DNA of 64,000 nucleotides from RGIG8244 sp045592785 (GCA_045592785.1 JAZNVL010000031.1:1-64000), one strand, 5' to 3'. Shown: positions 49,788 through 59,380, counted from the first letter of the stretch. Translations and numbers: made by a program. Notes: generated from the sequence alone by a model not told the origin.

Positions 49788-50539
49788 GGCTGATATTCTC
49801 CTGCGGGTTCTGCACATGCCGGTGAGTGCGGGATGGGATCTAAAATTCTGGCGCGTACCGGCATACCTTCCTGTTCGCGCCGCAGACTGTATACATCAAA
49901 CCGGGAAACCACAATATGATCCAGCAGAAAAATATGGAATGTCCGGAGCATATCGCGGATTTGACGGGTGACCAGAATATCATCTTCTGACGGTGTGGAA
50001 AGGCCGCCCGGATGATTATGACAGAGAACGATGCTTTTTGCATTATGCAGCAATGCTTTCCGGGCGATTTCTGCAGGGTAGACATTCACCTGATCGGTTG
50101 TCCCCTCACTCATGATCTCATAATCAATGAGGATGTTCTGCGTGTTGAGAAAGAGTACCATCATGACTTCAGAGCCCAATCCGCCGATCTGGATCCGGGC
50201 AAAATCCGCGATCTTGCCCGCGCTGTTCATGATATCTTCATTCCGCACTTCCTGTTCCAGATAACGGGCGGCAAGATCTTTCATCAGTTTCAGCAGAACG
50301 GCTGTATTCTTTGTGACCCCTTTGAACGAAACCAGTTCCTCCATGGGCGCATCCACCAGCCGGCCGAAAGACCCGAATCGCTGGATCAGACTTTTTGCCA
50401 GCGGGCGGACATCCCGGCGCGGCAATGCGTAGGTGAGTGCTAACTCCAGCAGTTCATAATCATGAAACGCTTTCGCTCCCGCTTTGAGATATTTCTCCCG
50501 AATCCTTGTACGGTGTCCAGACTTTTCCAGTTCGGGCAT
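49784..50539 (-). CDS. radC: RadC-family JAB/MPN-domain protein
   Basis: 251 residues. An N-terminal helix-hairpin-helix-like part (VSFKGVTKNTAVLLKLM) precedes the MPN domain with the metal motif HNHPGG-x6-D (VLCHNHPGGLSTPSEDD) and SEGTTDQVNVYP. Its historical link to DNA repair is disputed. The ATG at 50539 overlaps the stop of rlmD by one base (TGATG), so it is translationally coupled. Length and motifs are normal. Confidence 0.92.
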   Translation of the reverse strand: MPELEKSGHRTRIREKYLKAGAKAFHDYELLELALTYALPRRDVRPLAKSLIQRFGSFGRLVDAPMEELVSFKGVTKNTAVLLKLMKDLAARYLEQEVRNEDIMNSAGKIADFARIQIGGLGSEVMMVLFLNTQNILIDYEIMSEGTTDQVNVYPAEIARKALLHNAKSIVLCHNHPGGLSTPSEDDILVTRQIRDMLRTFHIFLLDHIVVSRFDVYSLRREQEGMPVRARILDPIPHSPACAEPAGEYQP

Positions 50540-51708
50540 CACAATTTCTCCAACAGGGTCAGCGATTCAAAGTGAGCGGTACAGGGAAACATGTCAAGCA
50601 ACGCACTTTCTGCAACTTTGTACCGGGCGGAGAGCAACTGCAGATCCCGGCGGAGTTTATCCGGCGCACAGGAGATATAAAGGATCCGTTTCGGGCCCAA
50701 TTTCAGTATCCGTTCAATGACTTCCTTTGACATCCCGGTACGGGGCGGATCCGTCAGCAGAACTATCTTTTCCGGATTCATGTTGCGGTCCGTTTTGAAT
50801 TGTGCCGCATCACCGCAAGTGAATTTGCAGCGGGCTGACGTCTTGTGATCCGCCGCATTCTTCTGTGCCGCTTTGATGGCGCCGGGATCCAGTTCCACTC
50901 CGGTCGTACGCAAGGCAGTGAGCTGTTCCGCCGCCAGGATCGAGAATATGCCGGACCCGCAATAGAGTTCTACAAGGTGTTCCGGTTCAAACGCTTTCAG
51001 AAAAGATAAAACCCGGTTCGCCAATTCTTCCGCGACTGGCATATTCACCTGGAAAAATGAGTTCACCGGCACATGAAAACGTCCATGCTGCCCGATCTGT
51101 TCTGTCAGATGTTCCACATCCGGCGGAAATAATTCCGGATGTTCCAGCACAAATACACCATCCGTCAGGGTCCAGCGGTATGTCACCCGGTCAGCTGCCG
51201 GTGACGGCAGAAACGTTGTCATCCGGTCCGTGATCGCTTTCCGGGCGAGGGGACAGGTGGTGACGGGGACGAGTGTGGAATTATCGGCGGCACGGTAACC
51301 CGCCACACCGTTTTCACAGGAGAGACTGATCTTGTTCCGGTATCCGGTGCGTTTCGGGGAGGGAAACGGGGGGTGGATCACCGGAACAGCAAACTGCCGG
51401 AGAAAGAACTCCAACTGTTTCTGTTTCGTTTCCAGTTCCGTTTCGTAACTTACTTCACCGTAAACACAACCGGGGCAAGGGACCGGGTCGTTCCGGTGTG
51501 GACAGAAGGAGTCGATGCGTTTTCCGGACTTCTCCACGAAGGCGGTCACTCTGCCCCGGGCGAAGTTTTTCTTGTCTTGCACGATTTCGACGGAAACCGT
51601 ATCGCCCGGCACAGTCCCGGGGAGGAAACAGATCTTTCCATCCGGCATGACAGCGGTCCCATCGCCGCCGAACGCGAAATCATTGACTTTCAGAACAACA
51701 CGTTTCAT
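50539..51708 (-). CDS. RlmD/TrmA-family 23S rRNA (uracil-5-) methyltransferase
   Basis: 389 residues. An N-terminal TRAM domain (about 5-60) is followed by a Cys cluster C-x11-C..CPGC (CPHRNDPVPCPGC) probably holding a 4Fe-4S centre. Then NSFFQVNMPVAEEL, the SAM site LVELYCGSGIFSILAA, DPPRTGMS, and the catalytic Cys in ISCAPDKLRRDL. RlmD methylates U1939, RlmC/RlmCD other uridines; which one applies cannot be decided. ATG at 51708 with weak AGAGAG upstream. First gene of a three-gene run with radC and acpS. Confidence 0.88.
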   Translation of the reverse strand: MKRVVLKVNDFAFGGDGTAVMPDGKICFLPGTVPGDTVSVEIVQDKKNFARGRVTAFVEKSGKRIDSFCPHRNDPVPCPGCVYGEVSYETELETKQKQLEFFLRQFAVPVIHPPFPSPKRTGYRNKISLSCENGVAGYRAADNSTLVPVTTCPLARKAITDRMTTFLPSPAADRVTYRWTLTDGVFVLEHPELFPPDVEHLTEQIGQHGRFHVPVNSFFQVNMPVAEELANRVLSFLKAFEPEHLVELYCGSGIFSILAAEQLTALRTTGVELDPGAIKAAQKNAADHKTSARCKFTCGDAAQFKTDRNMNPEKIVLLTDPPRTGMSKEVIERILKLGPKRILYISCAPDKLRRDLQLLSARYKVAESALLDMFPCTAHFESLTLLEKL

Positions 51709-51836
51709 CACTTCTCTCTTGTGTTTGAATATTAGAAAATCCCGAAAAGGCTCTATAAATTAACACGGGAAACCCGATTCGTCAAACAAAGTACCGAAAA
51801 AAACGCAAAAAAAGTCCATGAAATGCGTTCCCGCAG

Positions 51837-51864
51837 TTGAAAAAAACAGTTCCTGTGGTAAAGT
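51837..51864 (+). promoter_or_regulatory. Weak candidate promoter for the UDP-glucose dehydrogenase gene
   Basis: TTGAAA at 51837-51842, 16-bp spacer, TAAAGT at 51859-51864. It is divergent from rlmD. The -10 box matches only four of six. Confidence 0.35.
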
Positions 51865-51911
51865 ATAGCTTGTATCTATATATTATCATAAAAGCGAACA
51901 GGAATGGCAAT

Positions 51912-53282
51912 ATGAAAAAACAGATCCTTTGTATCGGGGCAGGATATGTCGGCGGGCCCACAATGGCTGTCATTGCGGATAAATGTCCGGATTGTGTCGT
52001 TACCGTGGTGGATATCAACGAAAAACGGATTGCCGCCTGGAATTCGGATCAGTTGCCCATTTACGAACCCGGACTGGATGAGATCGTGTTCCGCTGCCGG
52101 GGAAAAAACCTGTTCTATTCCACGGATATCCCCAACGGGATCCGCAATGCTGATATTATCTTCGTCAGCGTGAATACGCCCACAAAAACCTTCGGGGAAG
52201 GCGCAGGCCAGGCTGCCAATCTGGAATTCCTGGAAAAGACCGCACGCAGTATTCTGGAACATGCGCAGTCCGATAAGATCGTTGTGGAAAAAAGTACCCT
52301 CCCGGTCCGTACGGCACAGGCGTTGAGCCGGATCCTTCATTCCAACAACAAAGGGATCAAATTCCAGGTCATTTCCAACCCGGAATTCCTGGCGGAAGGG
52401 ACTGCGATCAACGATTTGAACGATCCTGACCGTGTGTTGATCGGGGGATTGGAAACCGAAGAAGGACGCCGTGCGGTGGAAGAGATCGTTTCCATTTATG
52501 CCAACTGGGTCCCCCGGGAACGGATCATCACCACCAATCTCTGGTCCAGTGAATTATCCAAGCTGGTCGCCAATGCCCTGCTTGCCCAGCGGATCTCCTC
52601 CATCAACAGTATTTCCGCACTCTGCGAAAAAACAGAAGCCAATGTCAATGAAGTTTCCGCCGCTGCCGGCAGAGATTCCCGGATCGGTGCAAAATTCCTC
52701 CGTGCAAGTATCGGTTTCGGCGGGTCATGCTTCAAAAAAGATATTTTGAACCTGGTCTATCTCTGTCGTCATTACAACCTGCCCGAGGTCGCTGATTACT
52801 GGGAACAGGTCATCAAGCTCAATGAATACCAGACAACACGGTTCGTCCGGAATATGGTCAATGTCATGTTCAACTCCGTTGCCGGGAAAAAGATCGCGGT
52901 TCTGGGCTTTGCGTTCAAGGCGGATACCGGCGATACACGGGAATCTCCCGCTTGTACGGTGTGCAGACAGCTCCTGGCGGAACATGCCCATATTGCCATT
53001 TATGACCCGAAAGCAATGGAAAATGCCCGGCTCGATCTTGCAAATGAATCCGGGCAGATCGACTATTGTACTTCTCCGGAAGAAGCAGTGAAAGATGCCC
53101 ATGCCATCGTCATTGCCACGGAATGGAAGGAATTCAGTTCGTACGATTATGGAAAATTCTATGAGATCATGCAGAAACCCGCGTTCATCTTTGACGGACG
53201 CAATATCCTTGCGCACCGTGAACTCTTTGAACTCGGGTTCAATGTGTTCCCCGTCGGACAGAAGGCTTTGACTCATTTCTAA
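51912..53282 (+). CDS. ugd: UDP-glucose 6-dehydrogenase (animal-type)
   Basis: 456 residues from the ATG at 51912 (AGGAA upstream; a longer frame to 51837 is not supported). NAD-binding LCIGAGYVGGPTMAVIADKCP starts the protein. Then VNTPTK, STLPVRTA, NPEFLAEGTA, the catalytic Cys in GFGGSCFKKD (C273) and FKADTGDTRESPA. The GGPTMAVIA and CP pattern near the start resembles animal UGDH more than E. coli Ugd. It makes UDP-glucuronate for surface polysaccharide. Next comes a PIG-L deacetylase gene. Confidence 0.93.
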   Translation: MKKQILCIGAGYVGGPTMAVIADKCPDCVVTVVDINEKRIAAWNSDQLPIYEPGLDEIVFRCRGKNLFYSTDIPNGIRNADIIFVSVNTPTKTFGEGAGQAANLEFLEKTARSILEHAQSDKIVVEKSTLPVRTAQALSRILHSNNKGIKFQVISNPEFLAEGTAINDLNDPDRVLIGGLETEEGRRAVEEIVSIYANWVPRERIITTNLWSSELSKLVANALLAQRISSINSISALCEKTEANVNEVSAAAGRDSRIGAKFLRASIGFGGSCFKKDILNLVYLCRHYNLPEVADYWEQVIKLNEYQTTRFVRNMVNVMFNSVAGKKIAVLGFAFKADTGDTRESPACTVCRQLLAEHAHIAIYDPKAMENARLDLANESGQIDYCTSPEEAVKDAHAIVIATEWKEFSSYDYGKFYEIMQKPAFIFDGRNILAHRELFELGFNVFPVGQKALTHF

Positions 53283-53303
53283 CATAAGGTTTGATCGCAT
53301 ATT

Positions 53304-54095
53304 ATGGCAACAAAACGTTTTTTGATGATCGGTGCCCATCCCGATGACCCGGATGTCCATTTCGGTGCCGCGGCGATCCTGTTGACCCGCGCCGGACATC
53401 AGGTCAAGTTCGTTTCCGTCACCAATGGTGAAGCCGGACATCAGCAGATGGACCCGGCTGCGTTGGCAGCCCGTCGTTACGGTGAAACACAGGCAGCTGC
53501 AAAGTTCGCCGGTGTCTGTGAATATCAGGTCCTTTCCAATCGGGATGCCAGACTGGAAAATACCCTTGCCAACCGGGAAGCGTTGACCCGCATCATCCGC
53601 GAATTCCAGCCCGATGTGGTCCTCACGCACCGCCTTTGTGATTATCATCCCGACCACCGGACCACCGCGCAACTGGTCATGGATACCTCGTTCCTGGTCC
53701 GTGTGCCTCTGTTCTGCCCGGGTACCCCGGTTCCCCCGCAGAACCCGGTGTACGCTTATGTTTACGACCGGTTCACTGATCCCCGCAGGATCCGCCCGGA
53801 TGCCTATATGGCAGTGGATGGCATCATGGATGAAGCCATGCAACTGCTTGCGTTCCACGAATCGCAATTCTTCGAATGGCTCCCCTGGGTCGGCGGGTTC
53901 GCGCCGCCGGTGGACTACAAAAATATGCCCTGGGAGGAAAAGAAGGCATTTCTTCTGGAACACTGGGGACACTTTTACACGGATGCGGCGCGTCTGTTGG
54001 GGCTTCCGGACGTGAAGTATGCGGAAGTGTTTGAGCAATCCGAATATGGGAAGTGTGTAACGCCGGAAGAATTCAAGGCGTTATTTCAAGTATAA
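53304..54095 (+). CDS. PIG-L/LmbE-family de-N-acetylase
   Basis: 263 residues. Zinc-ligand motifs: GAHPDDPDVHFGAA near residues 11-22, and HRLCDYHPDHRTTA. The family normally reads AHPDDE. Here the residue after HPDD is Pro, followed by Asp. Family members remove acetyl from GlcNAc-linked lipids, mycothiol or bacillithiol precursors. The substrate is not evident. It lies 21 bases after ugd, which suggests a joint role in sugar-nucleotide or glycolipid modification. A start with AAGG upstream is used. Confidence 0.85.
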   Translation: MATKRFLMIGAHPDDPDVHFGAAAILLTRAGHQVKFVSVTNGEAGHQQMDPAALAARRYGETQAAAKFAGVCEYQVLSNRDARLENTLANREALTRIIREFQPDVVLTHRLCDYHPDHRTTAQLVMDTSFLVRVPLFCPGTPVPPQNPVYAYVYDRFTDPRRIRPDAYMAVDGIMDEAMQLLAFHESQFFEWLPWVGGFAPPVDYKNMPWEEKKAFLLEHWGHFYTDAARLLGLPDVKYAEVFEQSEYGKCVTPEEFKALFQV

Positions 54096-54132
54096 CATCC
54101 ACAAACAATCTTATAAGAGAAGGAAAAGAAAC

Positions 54133-55155
54133 ATGTCAGAATCCGTTCTTGACCAAATCCGTGCGAAAGCAAAATCTCTGGGTCGTAAAGTCTGCTTGAC
54201 CGAAAGCGATGACCCGCGCAACCTGCGTGCCGCTGCCAAACTGGTGGAACTCGGCTACGCGAAACCTGTCCTGGTCGGCGACGAAGATGCCATTCAGAAA
54301 CTGGCAGCCGAAAACGGGATCGACCTCGCCGGCGTGGAAATCGTTGACGTTCTCAAGACCCCGAACCTGCAGAAATACATCGACAAGGCTGTGGAAATCC
54401 GCAAGAGCAAAGGCCTTACCGAAGAACAGGCTCGCGAAATGCTCAAAGATACATGCGTGTTCTCCGCTGTCATGGTCTGTGCCGGCGATGCTCATGGTTA
54501 TGTCTCCGGCGGCGGTAATCCCAAAGGTTACAACCACAATACCGCCCAGAAGACCAAACCCGCTCTCCAGTTCTTCAAGACAGCTCCCGGCAACAAGATC
54601 GCTTCTGCTTTCTTCATCATGCAGCTCCCCGATAAAAAATGGGGCCATGAAGGCGTATTCTTCTATGCTGACTGCGGTCTCAACATCAACCCCAACGCCG
54701 ACCAGCTCGCGGAAATCGCCGTCACTACTGCCAAGACTTTCCGTCAGTATACCGGCGCAGAACCCAAAGTGGCTATGATCTCCTGCTCCACAAAGGGTTC
54801 CGCTCACGATCCCATCATTGATAAAGTCGTGGAAGCCACCGCAAAAGCAAAAGAACTGGATCCCTCCCTCATCATCGATGGTGAAATGCAGTTCGATGCC
54901 GCTGTCATTCCCGAAATCGGCGAAAAGAAAGCCGCAGGCTCTCCCGTTGCCGGTCATGCCAACGTCCTCGTATTCCCCGACCTCAACTGCGGGAATACCA
55001 TGTACAAGGCGACCGAACGTCTCGCCGGCGCGACTGCGATCGGCCCGCTGATCCAGGGCCTCCGCCGTCCCTTCACGGACGTCTCCCGCGGCTGCTCTGT
55101 CGACGATATCGTTGACTGTGCCGCTGTTGCCGCCATCACGGAATGGTGCGACTGA
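54133..55155 (+). CDS. pta: Phosphate acetyltransferase
   Basis: 340 residues, the short PTA_PTB form without an N-terminal regulatory domain. It shows RKVCLTESDDPRNLRAA near the start, then FSAVMVCAGDAHGYVSGG and FPDLNCGNTMYKATERLAGATAIGPLIQGL near the end. It interconverts acetyl-CoA and acetyl phosphate in acetate metabolism. C-ending codons are used more than in its neighbours, as expected of a highly expressed gene. AAGGA precedes the start, and a strong terminator follows. No ackA is adjacent. Confidence 0.95.
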   Translation: MSESVLDQIRAKAKSLGRKVCLTESDDPRNLRAAAKLVELGYAKPVLVGDEDAIQKLAAENGIDLAGVEIVDVLKTPNLQKYIDKAVEIRKSKGLTEEQAREMLKDTCVFSAVMVCAGDAHGYVSGGGNPKGYNHNTAQKTKPALQFFKTAPGNKIASAFFIMQLPDKKWGHEGVFFYADCGLNINPNADQLAEIAVTTAKTFRQYTGAEPKVAMISCSTKGSAHDPIIDKVVEATAKAKELDPSLIIDGEMQFDAAVIPEIGEKKAAGSPVAGHANVLVFPDLNCGNTMYKATERLAGATAIGPLIQGLRRPFTDVSRGCSVDDIVDCAAVAAITEWCD

Positions 55156-55174
55156 TTGAATTGACGATCCTCAT

Positions 55175-55204
55175 CCCGGCGGGGGCAAACCCGCCGGGTT
55201 TTTC
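55175..55204 (+). terminator. Rho-independent terminator after pta
   Basis: CCCGGCGGG and CCCGCCGGG (9-bp perfect stem, 6-nt loop GGCAAA) followed by TTTTTCTATTC. Confidence 0.9.
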
Positions 55205-55222
55205 TATTCTCCCGGAGAAATT

Positions 55223-55912
55223 ATGACAGAAACGATTGCCGCCCACATTGAAACATTCGCAAAATATGCGGAAACTGCGCCCCTTATGATCCTGTTTTTC
55301 ATCGTCCTTTTCATGGCGATCGAGAGTTCCTTTATCCCGTTCCCCAGTGAAGTCGTGATGATACCCGCAGGTTTTCTGGTGTACCGTTATTCGTTTGTCA
55401 CAGGCAATCATTGGTGCGATCTTGCCATCTGTGTCATTGCCGGGCTTGCCGGTTCCATGATCGGCGCGTATATCAATTATTACCTTTCCTCATGGATCGG
55501 ACGCCCTTTTCTTCACAAATACGGGAAATATTTCTTCCTGAAGGAGCAGGCTCTTGATCGTGCCGAAGAGATCTTCCGGGAATACGGCGACCTTGCCACT
55601 TTTGTATGCCGTCTTCTGCCTGCCATCCGGCAGCTGATCTCCATCCCCGCCGGACTTTCCCGCATGAACATCTGGCGTTTTACGCTGTTCACCGGGCTGG
55701 GCGCAGGGATTTGGAGTGCCATTCTTGCCGGGATCGGTTATTATTTCGGTCACATGACCGGAGACATGACGTATCTGGAAATGGTCGGGAAGGGCAAACA
55801 GCTGATCCACGATCATTTCATCTGGATCCTGTTGGGACTTGCCGTCTTTACGGCTGCTTATCTTTACATCCACAAAAAAGTCATGCACGGTAAGAAAGCG
55901 AAAGCCGAATAA
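55223..55912 (+). CDS. DedA-family membrane protein
   Basis: 229 residues with four to six membrane segments and the family sequence SSFIPFPSEVVMIPAG. It shows EIFREYGDLATFVCRLLPAIRQLISIPAGLSRM in the middle. DedA/SNARE-associated proteins flip or transport lipids such as undecaprenyl phosphate in several bacteria. GGAGA precedes the ATG. It lies just after the pta terminator and ends against a minus-strand terminator, so it may be monocistronic. Confidence 0.9.
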   Translation: MTETIAAHIETFAKYAETAPLMILFFIVLFMAIESSFIPFPSEVVMIPAGFLVYRYSFVTGNHWCDLAICVIAGLAGSMIGAYINYYLSSWIGRPFLHKYGKYFFLKEQALDRAEEIFREYGDLATFVCRLLPAIRQLISIPAGLSRMNIWRFTLFTGLGAGIWSAILAGIGYYFGHMTGDMTYLEMVGKGKQLIHDHFIWILLGLAVFTAAYLYIHKKVMHGKKAKAE

Positions 55913-55942
55913 AAAACCCGGAGGCTGTTTCCAGCCGCCGGG
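55911..55942 (-). terminator. Rho-independent terminator of the gyrA-folP-cdaA-ybbR-ABC operon
   Basis: On the minus strand: CCCGG-c-GGCTG, loop GAAA, CAGCC-t-CCGGG, then TTTTTTATTC. It overlaps the last two bases of the dedA stop region on the other strand. Confidence 0.85.
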
Positions 55943-55966
55943 CAGTGTCCTTTATAAAATCCCTGA

Positions 55967-56929
55967 TCAATAAGCGGAATCGGGATAATAGAAGTCTTTT
56001 GCGTTTGCCGCGTTCACCACTTCCGCAGGAACGATCTTCACTTTCTCCGCAAATGTTTCACCCTTCAATGCCTTCACGGCTTCCTGCGCCGCAACATAGA
56101 TCATTTTCGGCGGGTAGGTCACGGTCATGCGGACCAGCGGATCACCGTCAAGCACCTTTTTCACAATGACTTTGCTTCCGCCGCCGCCCAGGAAGAGTTT
56201 CACATCTTTTCTGCCGGATTCCTGATATGCTTTCAGGGCACCGATCAACACATCATCGTCACCCGCCCAGACAGCATCCAGTTCTTTGTGTTTCTGCAGG
56301 AAGTTTTCCATGAGAGCCAGGCCGCGTTCGGTCTGCCAGTTGGAGGTCCCGGATTCCAGGATCTCGATCTCCGGATATTTCTTCATGACTTCGCGGAACG
56401 CATTGACACGGTCGGTATTCACCTGGCAGGGCACGCCTTCCATGATGACGATCTTGCCTTTGCCGTTGAGTTCTTTCGCAATGACTTCGCCACATTCTCT
56501 GCCGAATCCGGTGTTGTCCCCGGCAATGTGAAGGTCCTGCACATCCTTTTCCAGATTCCGGTCCACAACCACAAGACGGATCCCTTTGCCGGCGACTTTG
56601 GCGCAGACATTGGTCAGCGGTGCCGGTTCATTGGGGAGGACCACCAGCACTTTCATGCCGCGGATCATCAGGTTTTCGATCTTATCCACCTGTTCCCCGG
56701 ATGTCTGCGATGCTGCGATCTGCACTTCGATATCCGGATTGGCTTTTTCGATGTCCTTCTTCGCCTGTTCCGCCCAGTACACCACACCCCCGGTCCAGCC
56801 GTGGTCGGCAGCCGGAATGGAAATACCGATAATCTGTTTTTTTGCACTTTGTGCATCTTGTTTACCGCACGCGGGAAGCAATGCGGCAGTGAGCATAAGC
56901 CCTGCTGCAATCAAAAGATTACGTTTCAT
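55967..56929 (-). CDS. Ribose-type ABC transporter substrate-binding lipoprotein
   Basis: 320 residues from the ATG at 56929 (AAAGG upstream). A lipoprotein signal MKRNLLIAAGLMLTAALLPAC with the lipobox LPAC at about residue 21 is followed by a peripla_BP_4/RbsB-like domain: IIGISIPAADHGWTGGV, GMKVLVVLPNEPAPL, VVVDRNLEKDVQDLHIAGDN, and VWAGDDDVLIGAL. This is typical of binding proteins for ribose, xylose or related sugars. Which sugar is bound is not evident. It is the last gene of the operon and is followed by a terminator. Confidence 0.9.
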   Translation of the reverse strand: MKRNLLIAAGLMLTAALLPACGKQDAQSAKKQIIGISIPAADHGWTGGVVYWAEQAKKDIEKANPDIEVQIAASQTSGEQVDKIENLMIRGMKVLVVLPNEPAPLTNVCAKVAGKGIRLVVVDRNLEKDVQDLHIAGDNTGFGRECGEVIAKELNGKGKIVIMEGVPCQVNTDRVNAFREVMKKYPEIEILESGTSNWQTERGLALMENFLQKHKELDAVWAGDDDVLIGALKAYQESGRKDVKLFLGGGGSKVIVKKVLDGDPLVRMTVTYPPKMIYVAAQEAVKALKGETFAEKVKIVPAEVVNAANAKDFYYPDSAY

Positions 56930-56931
56930 TG

Positions 56932-57927
56932 TTAAGATCCTTTCTTCTGTATTAAAACTGAAATAATAATGACAAGTCCTTTCACCAGTCCCTGCAAGGT
57001 CGCAGCGACACCCCACATATCAAGAATGTTGGAGACCAGACCCAGAATCAGTACGCCCGCCAGAGTCCCGTGCAGCGTACCGCGTCCGCCGGACATGGCG
57101 GCACCCCCGATGATCACGGCGGCAATGGCATCCAGTTCGTAGAAAAGCCCCGCATTGGAAGAGGAGACCGAACCCAGACGTCCGGCAAAGAGAATGGCGG
57201 CGATCCCCACACAACCGCCGATGATGAGATACGTCATGAACTTGACCAATCCGGTCCGGATCCCCGCAAAATGTGCCACGCGTTCGTTGGAACCGACTGC
57301 GCACACATGTTTTCCGAACGCAGTGAAAGAGAGCAGCGCACCCAGTAATGCCGTCAGACCGAAAAGCAGCAGTGCAGGCAGAGAAATGGGGCCGATTTCC
57401 GCTTCCCCGACTTTACACAGCACCTCATTTCCCGTGGAAAGCGTGCCGGAATCCGCCAGATACAACGCCAGCGAACGGAAGATGGAGTACGCTCCCAGCG
57501 TGGCAATGAATGGCGGGATCCGCCCCAGTACCACGATGGCTCCGTTGATGGCACCGCCCACCAGCCCGGCGGCGATGCTCACTGCCGCCGCCAGAAGAAA
57601 ACCGCAGAGATCCGGAGACATGCCCATGCAGTCCGCTTCCGGCGTGAATTTCCGGATGGCAAGAATGGAACAAACGCCGCAGAACGCGAAAATGGATCCC
57701 ACGGAAAGGTCGATCCCGCCCGCGATGATGACAAAGGTCATACCCAGGGCTATGATCCCGCTGTACGAGACCTGCCGCAGAATATTGAACAGGTTGTCTG
57801 CGCTGAGAAACACATCGCTGCTCAGCGAACATACGAGAAAAAGCACCAACAATGCGGAATAAGGTCCTGTCAGTTTCAGCAGGATCTTTTTCAGCAGTGC
57901 TTTACGGTCCGTTTGTGTAAGTTCCAT
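56932..57927 (-). CDS. Ribose-type ABC transporter permease
   Basis: 331 residues, about eight to ten membrane helices. It carries the BPD_transp_2 features GIIALGMTFVIIAGGIDLSVGSIFAFCGV and ELDAIAAVIIGGAAMSGGRGTLHGTLAGVLILG. It forms the membrane channel with the ATPase upstream. It starts one base after the ATPase stop and ends three bases before the binding protein start. Confidence 0.92.
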   Translation of the reverse strand: MELTQTDRKALLKKILLKLTGPYSALLVLFLVCSLSSDVFLSADNLFNILRQVSYSGIIALGMTFVIIAGGIDLSVGSIFAFCGVCSILAIRKFTPEADCMGMSPDLCGFLLAAAVSIAAGLVGGAINGAIVVLGRIPPFIATLGAYSIFRSLALYLADSGTLSTGNEVLCKVGEAEIGPISLPALLLFGLTALLGALLSFTAFGKHVCAVGSNERVAHFAGIRTGLVKFMTYLIIGGCVGIAAILFAGRLGSVSSSNAGLFYELDAIAAVIIGGAAMSGGRGTLHGTLAGVLILGLVSNILDMWGVAATLQGLVKGLVIIISVLIQKKGS

Positions 57928-57928
57928 A

Positions 57929-59380
57929 TTATTTCACTCCTGTTGCCAGATACATGATTTCTTCTTCCGTTACTTGTGCCCCCGTGACTTCCCCGCGGAG
58001 TCTGCCTTCCCGCATGACCAGAACGCGGCTGCAATTCCCGATGACTTCCTCCAGATCCGAGGAGATCAGAATACAGGAGACGCCGGATTCCGCCAGCGAG
58101 TGGATGAATTCGTAGATCTCTCCGCGCGCTCCCACGTCCACTCCACGGGTCGGCTCATCAAAAATAAAAATCGCAGGATCGGAGTCCAACCCTTTGGCAA
58201 TGACTGCTTTCTGCTGATTGCCGCCGGAAAGGTTCCGCAATTTCGTTTCCGCCGTTTCCGTACGGATCCGGAACCGTTTGATGTATTCTTCCGCCGCCGA
58301 ACGGCAGAGGGAATGTTTCAGAATACCGCCCCGCACATATTTGTCAAGGGACCCCAGAGTGATGTTGTCCGTCAGGGAAAAATCGGGGAGGATCGCGGTA
58401 CGCTGACGGTCTTCCGGCAGATAGGATAATCCTGCCCGTTTCGCCGCCGCCGGATTGGAAAAATGAACGTCCTTCCCCTGCAGAAAAATGTGTCCGCCGG
58501 AACGTTTACGGAATGCACAAATGGTTTCCGCCAGTTCCGTTCTGCCTGCCCCGGCAAGCCCGGCAAACCCCAGGATCTCGCCTTTGTAAAGAGAAAAACT
58601 GACATCCTGCACTTCTTTCCCCGCGGAAAGATGTTCGGTACGCAAGACTTCCGGCGCATCGGCGGGGAGTGCTTTCTTTTCCGGGAATACCCGGCTGAAC
58701 TCTCTGCCCACCATACGCCGGGCGATTTCCTCCGCCGTAAATTCAGAAGCGGGCCGGTCATCCACCAGTACGCCATCCCGCAGGACCGCGATCCGGTCGC
58801 AGATGGTGCGCACTTCTTCCAGTTTGTGGGAAATATAAATGATTGCGCCGCCATTCTCCCGGAACGTACGCATGATCGTGAACAAGGTTTCCGTTTCCTG
58901 ATTGTTGAGGACCGTTGTCGGTTCATCCATGATCAACAGATTACATTCAAACAAAAAGGCTTTTGCAATTTCGATCTTCTGTTTTTCCGCAACGCCCAAT
59001 GTCCCCGTGACGGCATCGGCGGGGACCGTACAGCCCACCCGGCGCAGAAGTTCCTCCGCTTTCTGCATCATGTTTTTCTTCTGCAGAATACCCCATTTTT
59101 TGCGTTCGCGTCCCAGAAAGATGTTTTCGTATACACGGAGTTCCGGGATCAGCGTGAATTCCTGGGGGATCACATAACAGGACCCATTGACTTCGATGGT
59201 CCCGGATGTGGGTTTGACATCGCCGCGGATGCAGCGGGCAAGGGTGGATTTCCCCGCACCGTTTTCTCCTGCCAATCCCAGAATGGACCCGGCAGGAAGC
59301 GAAAAAGTCACTCCGGTCAGAACGGGGACCGGCCCGAACGATTTTGTAACATTCTGAATGGATAAAACGGGCTTGCTCAT
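57929..59380 (-). CDS. Ribose/xylose-type ABC transporter ATPase (two ATP-binding domains)
   Basis: 483 residues with two ABC domains. Domain 1 has LAGENGAGKSTLARCI (Walker A), LGVAEKQKIEIAKAF in place of the usual LSGGQ, and LIMDEPTTVLNNQE. Domain 2 has GLAGAGRTELAETI, a degenerate Walker A, LSGGNQQKAVIAKGL and IFIFDEPTRGVDVGAR. This asymmetry is normal for RbsA/XylG. The start codon overlaps the YbbR stop by ATGA at 59380-59377, so it is coupled to the c-di-AMP gene pair. Confidence 0.93.
   Translation of the reverse strand: MSKPVLSIQNVTKSFGPVPVLTGVTFSLPAGSILGLAGENGAGKSTLARCIRGDVKPTSGTIEVNGSCYVIPQEFTLIPELRVYENIFLGRERKKWGILQKKNMMQKAEELLRRVGCTVPADAVTGTLGVAEKQKIEIAKAFLFECNLLIMDEPTTVLNNQETETLFTIMRTFRENGGAIIYISHKLEEVRTICDRIAVLRDGVLVDDRPASEFTAEEIARRMVGREFSRVFPEKKALPADAPEVLRTEHLSAGKEVQDVSFSLYKGEILGFAGLAGAGRTELAETICAFRKRSGGHIFLQGKDVHFSNPAAAKRAGLSYLPEDRQRTAILPDFSLTDNITLGSLDKYVRGGILKHSLCRSAAEEYIKRFRIRTETAETKLRNLSGGNQQKAVIAKGLDSDPAIFIFDEPTRGVDVGARGEIYEFIHSLAESGVSCILISSDLEEVIGNCSRVLVMREGRLRGEVTGAQVTEEEIMYLATGVK

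Noticed and set aside
54133..55155. Phosphotransbutyrylase instead of phosphate acetyltransferase
   Set aside because: The CAGDAHGYVSGG and GATAIGPLIQGL pattern and 340-residue length fit Pta better than Ptb, although the families are related.
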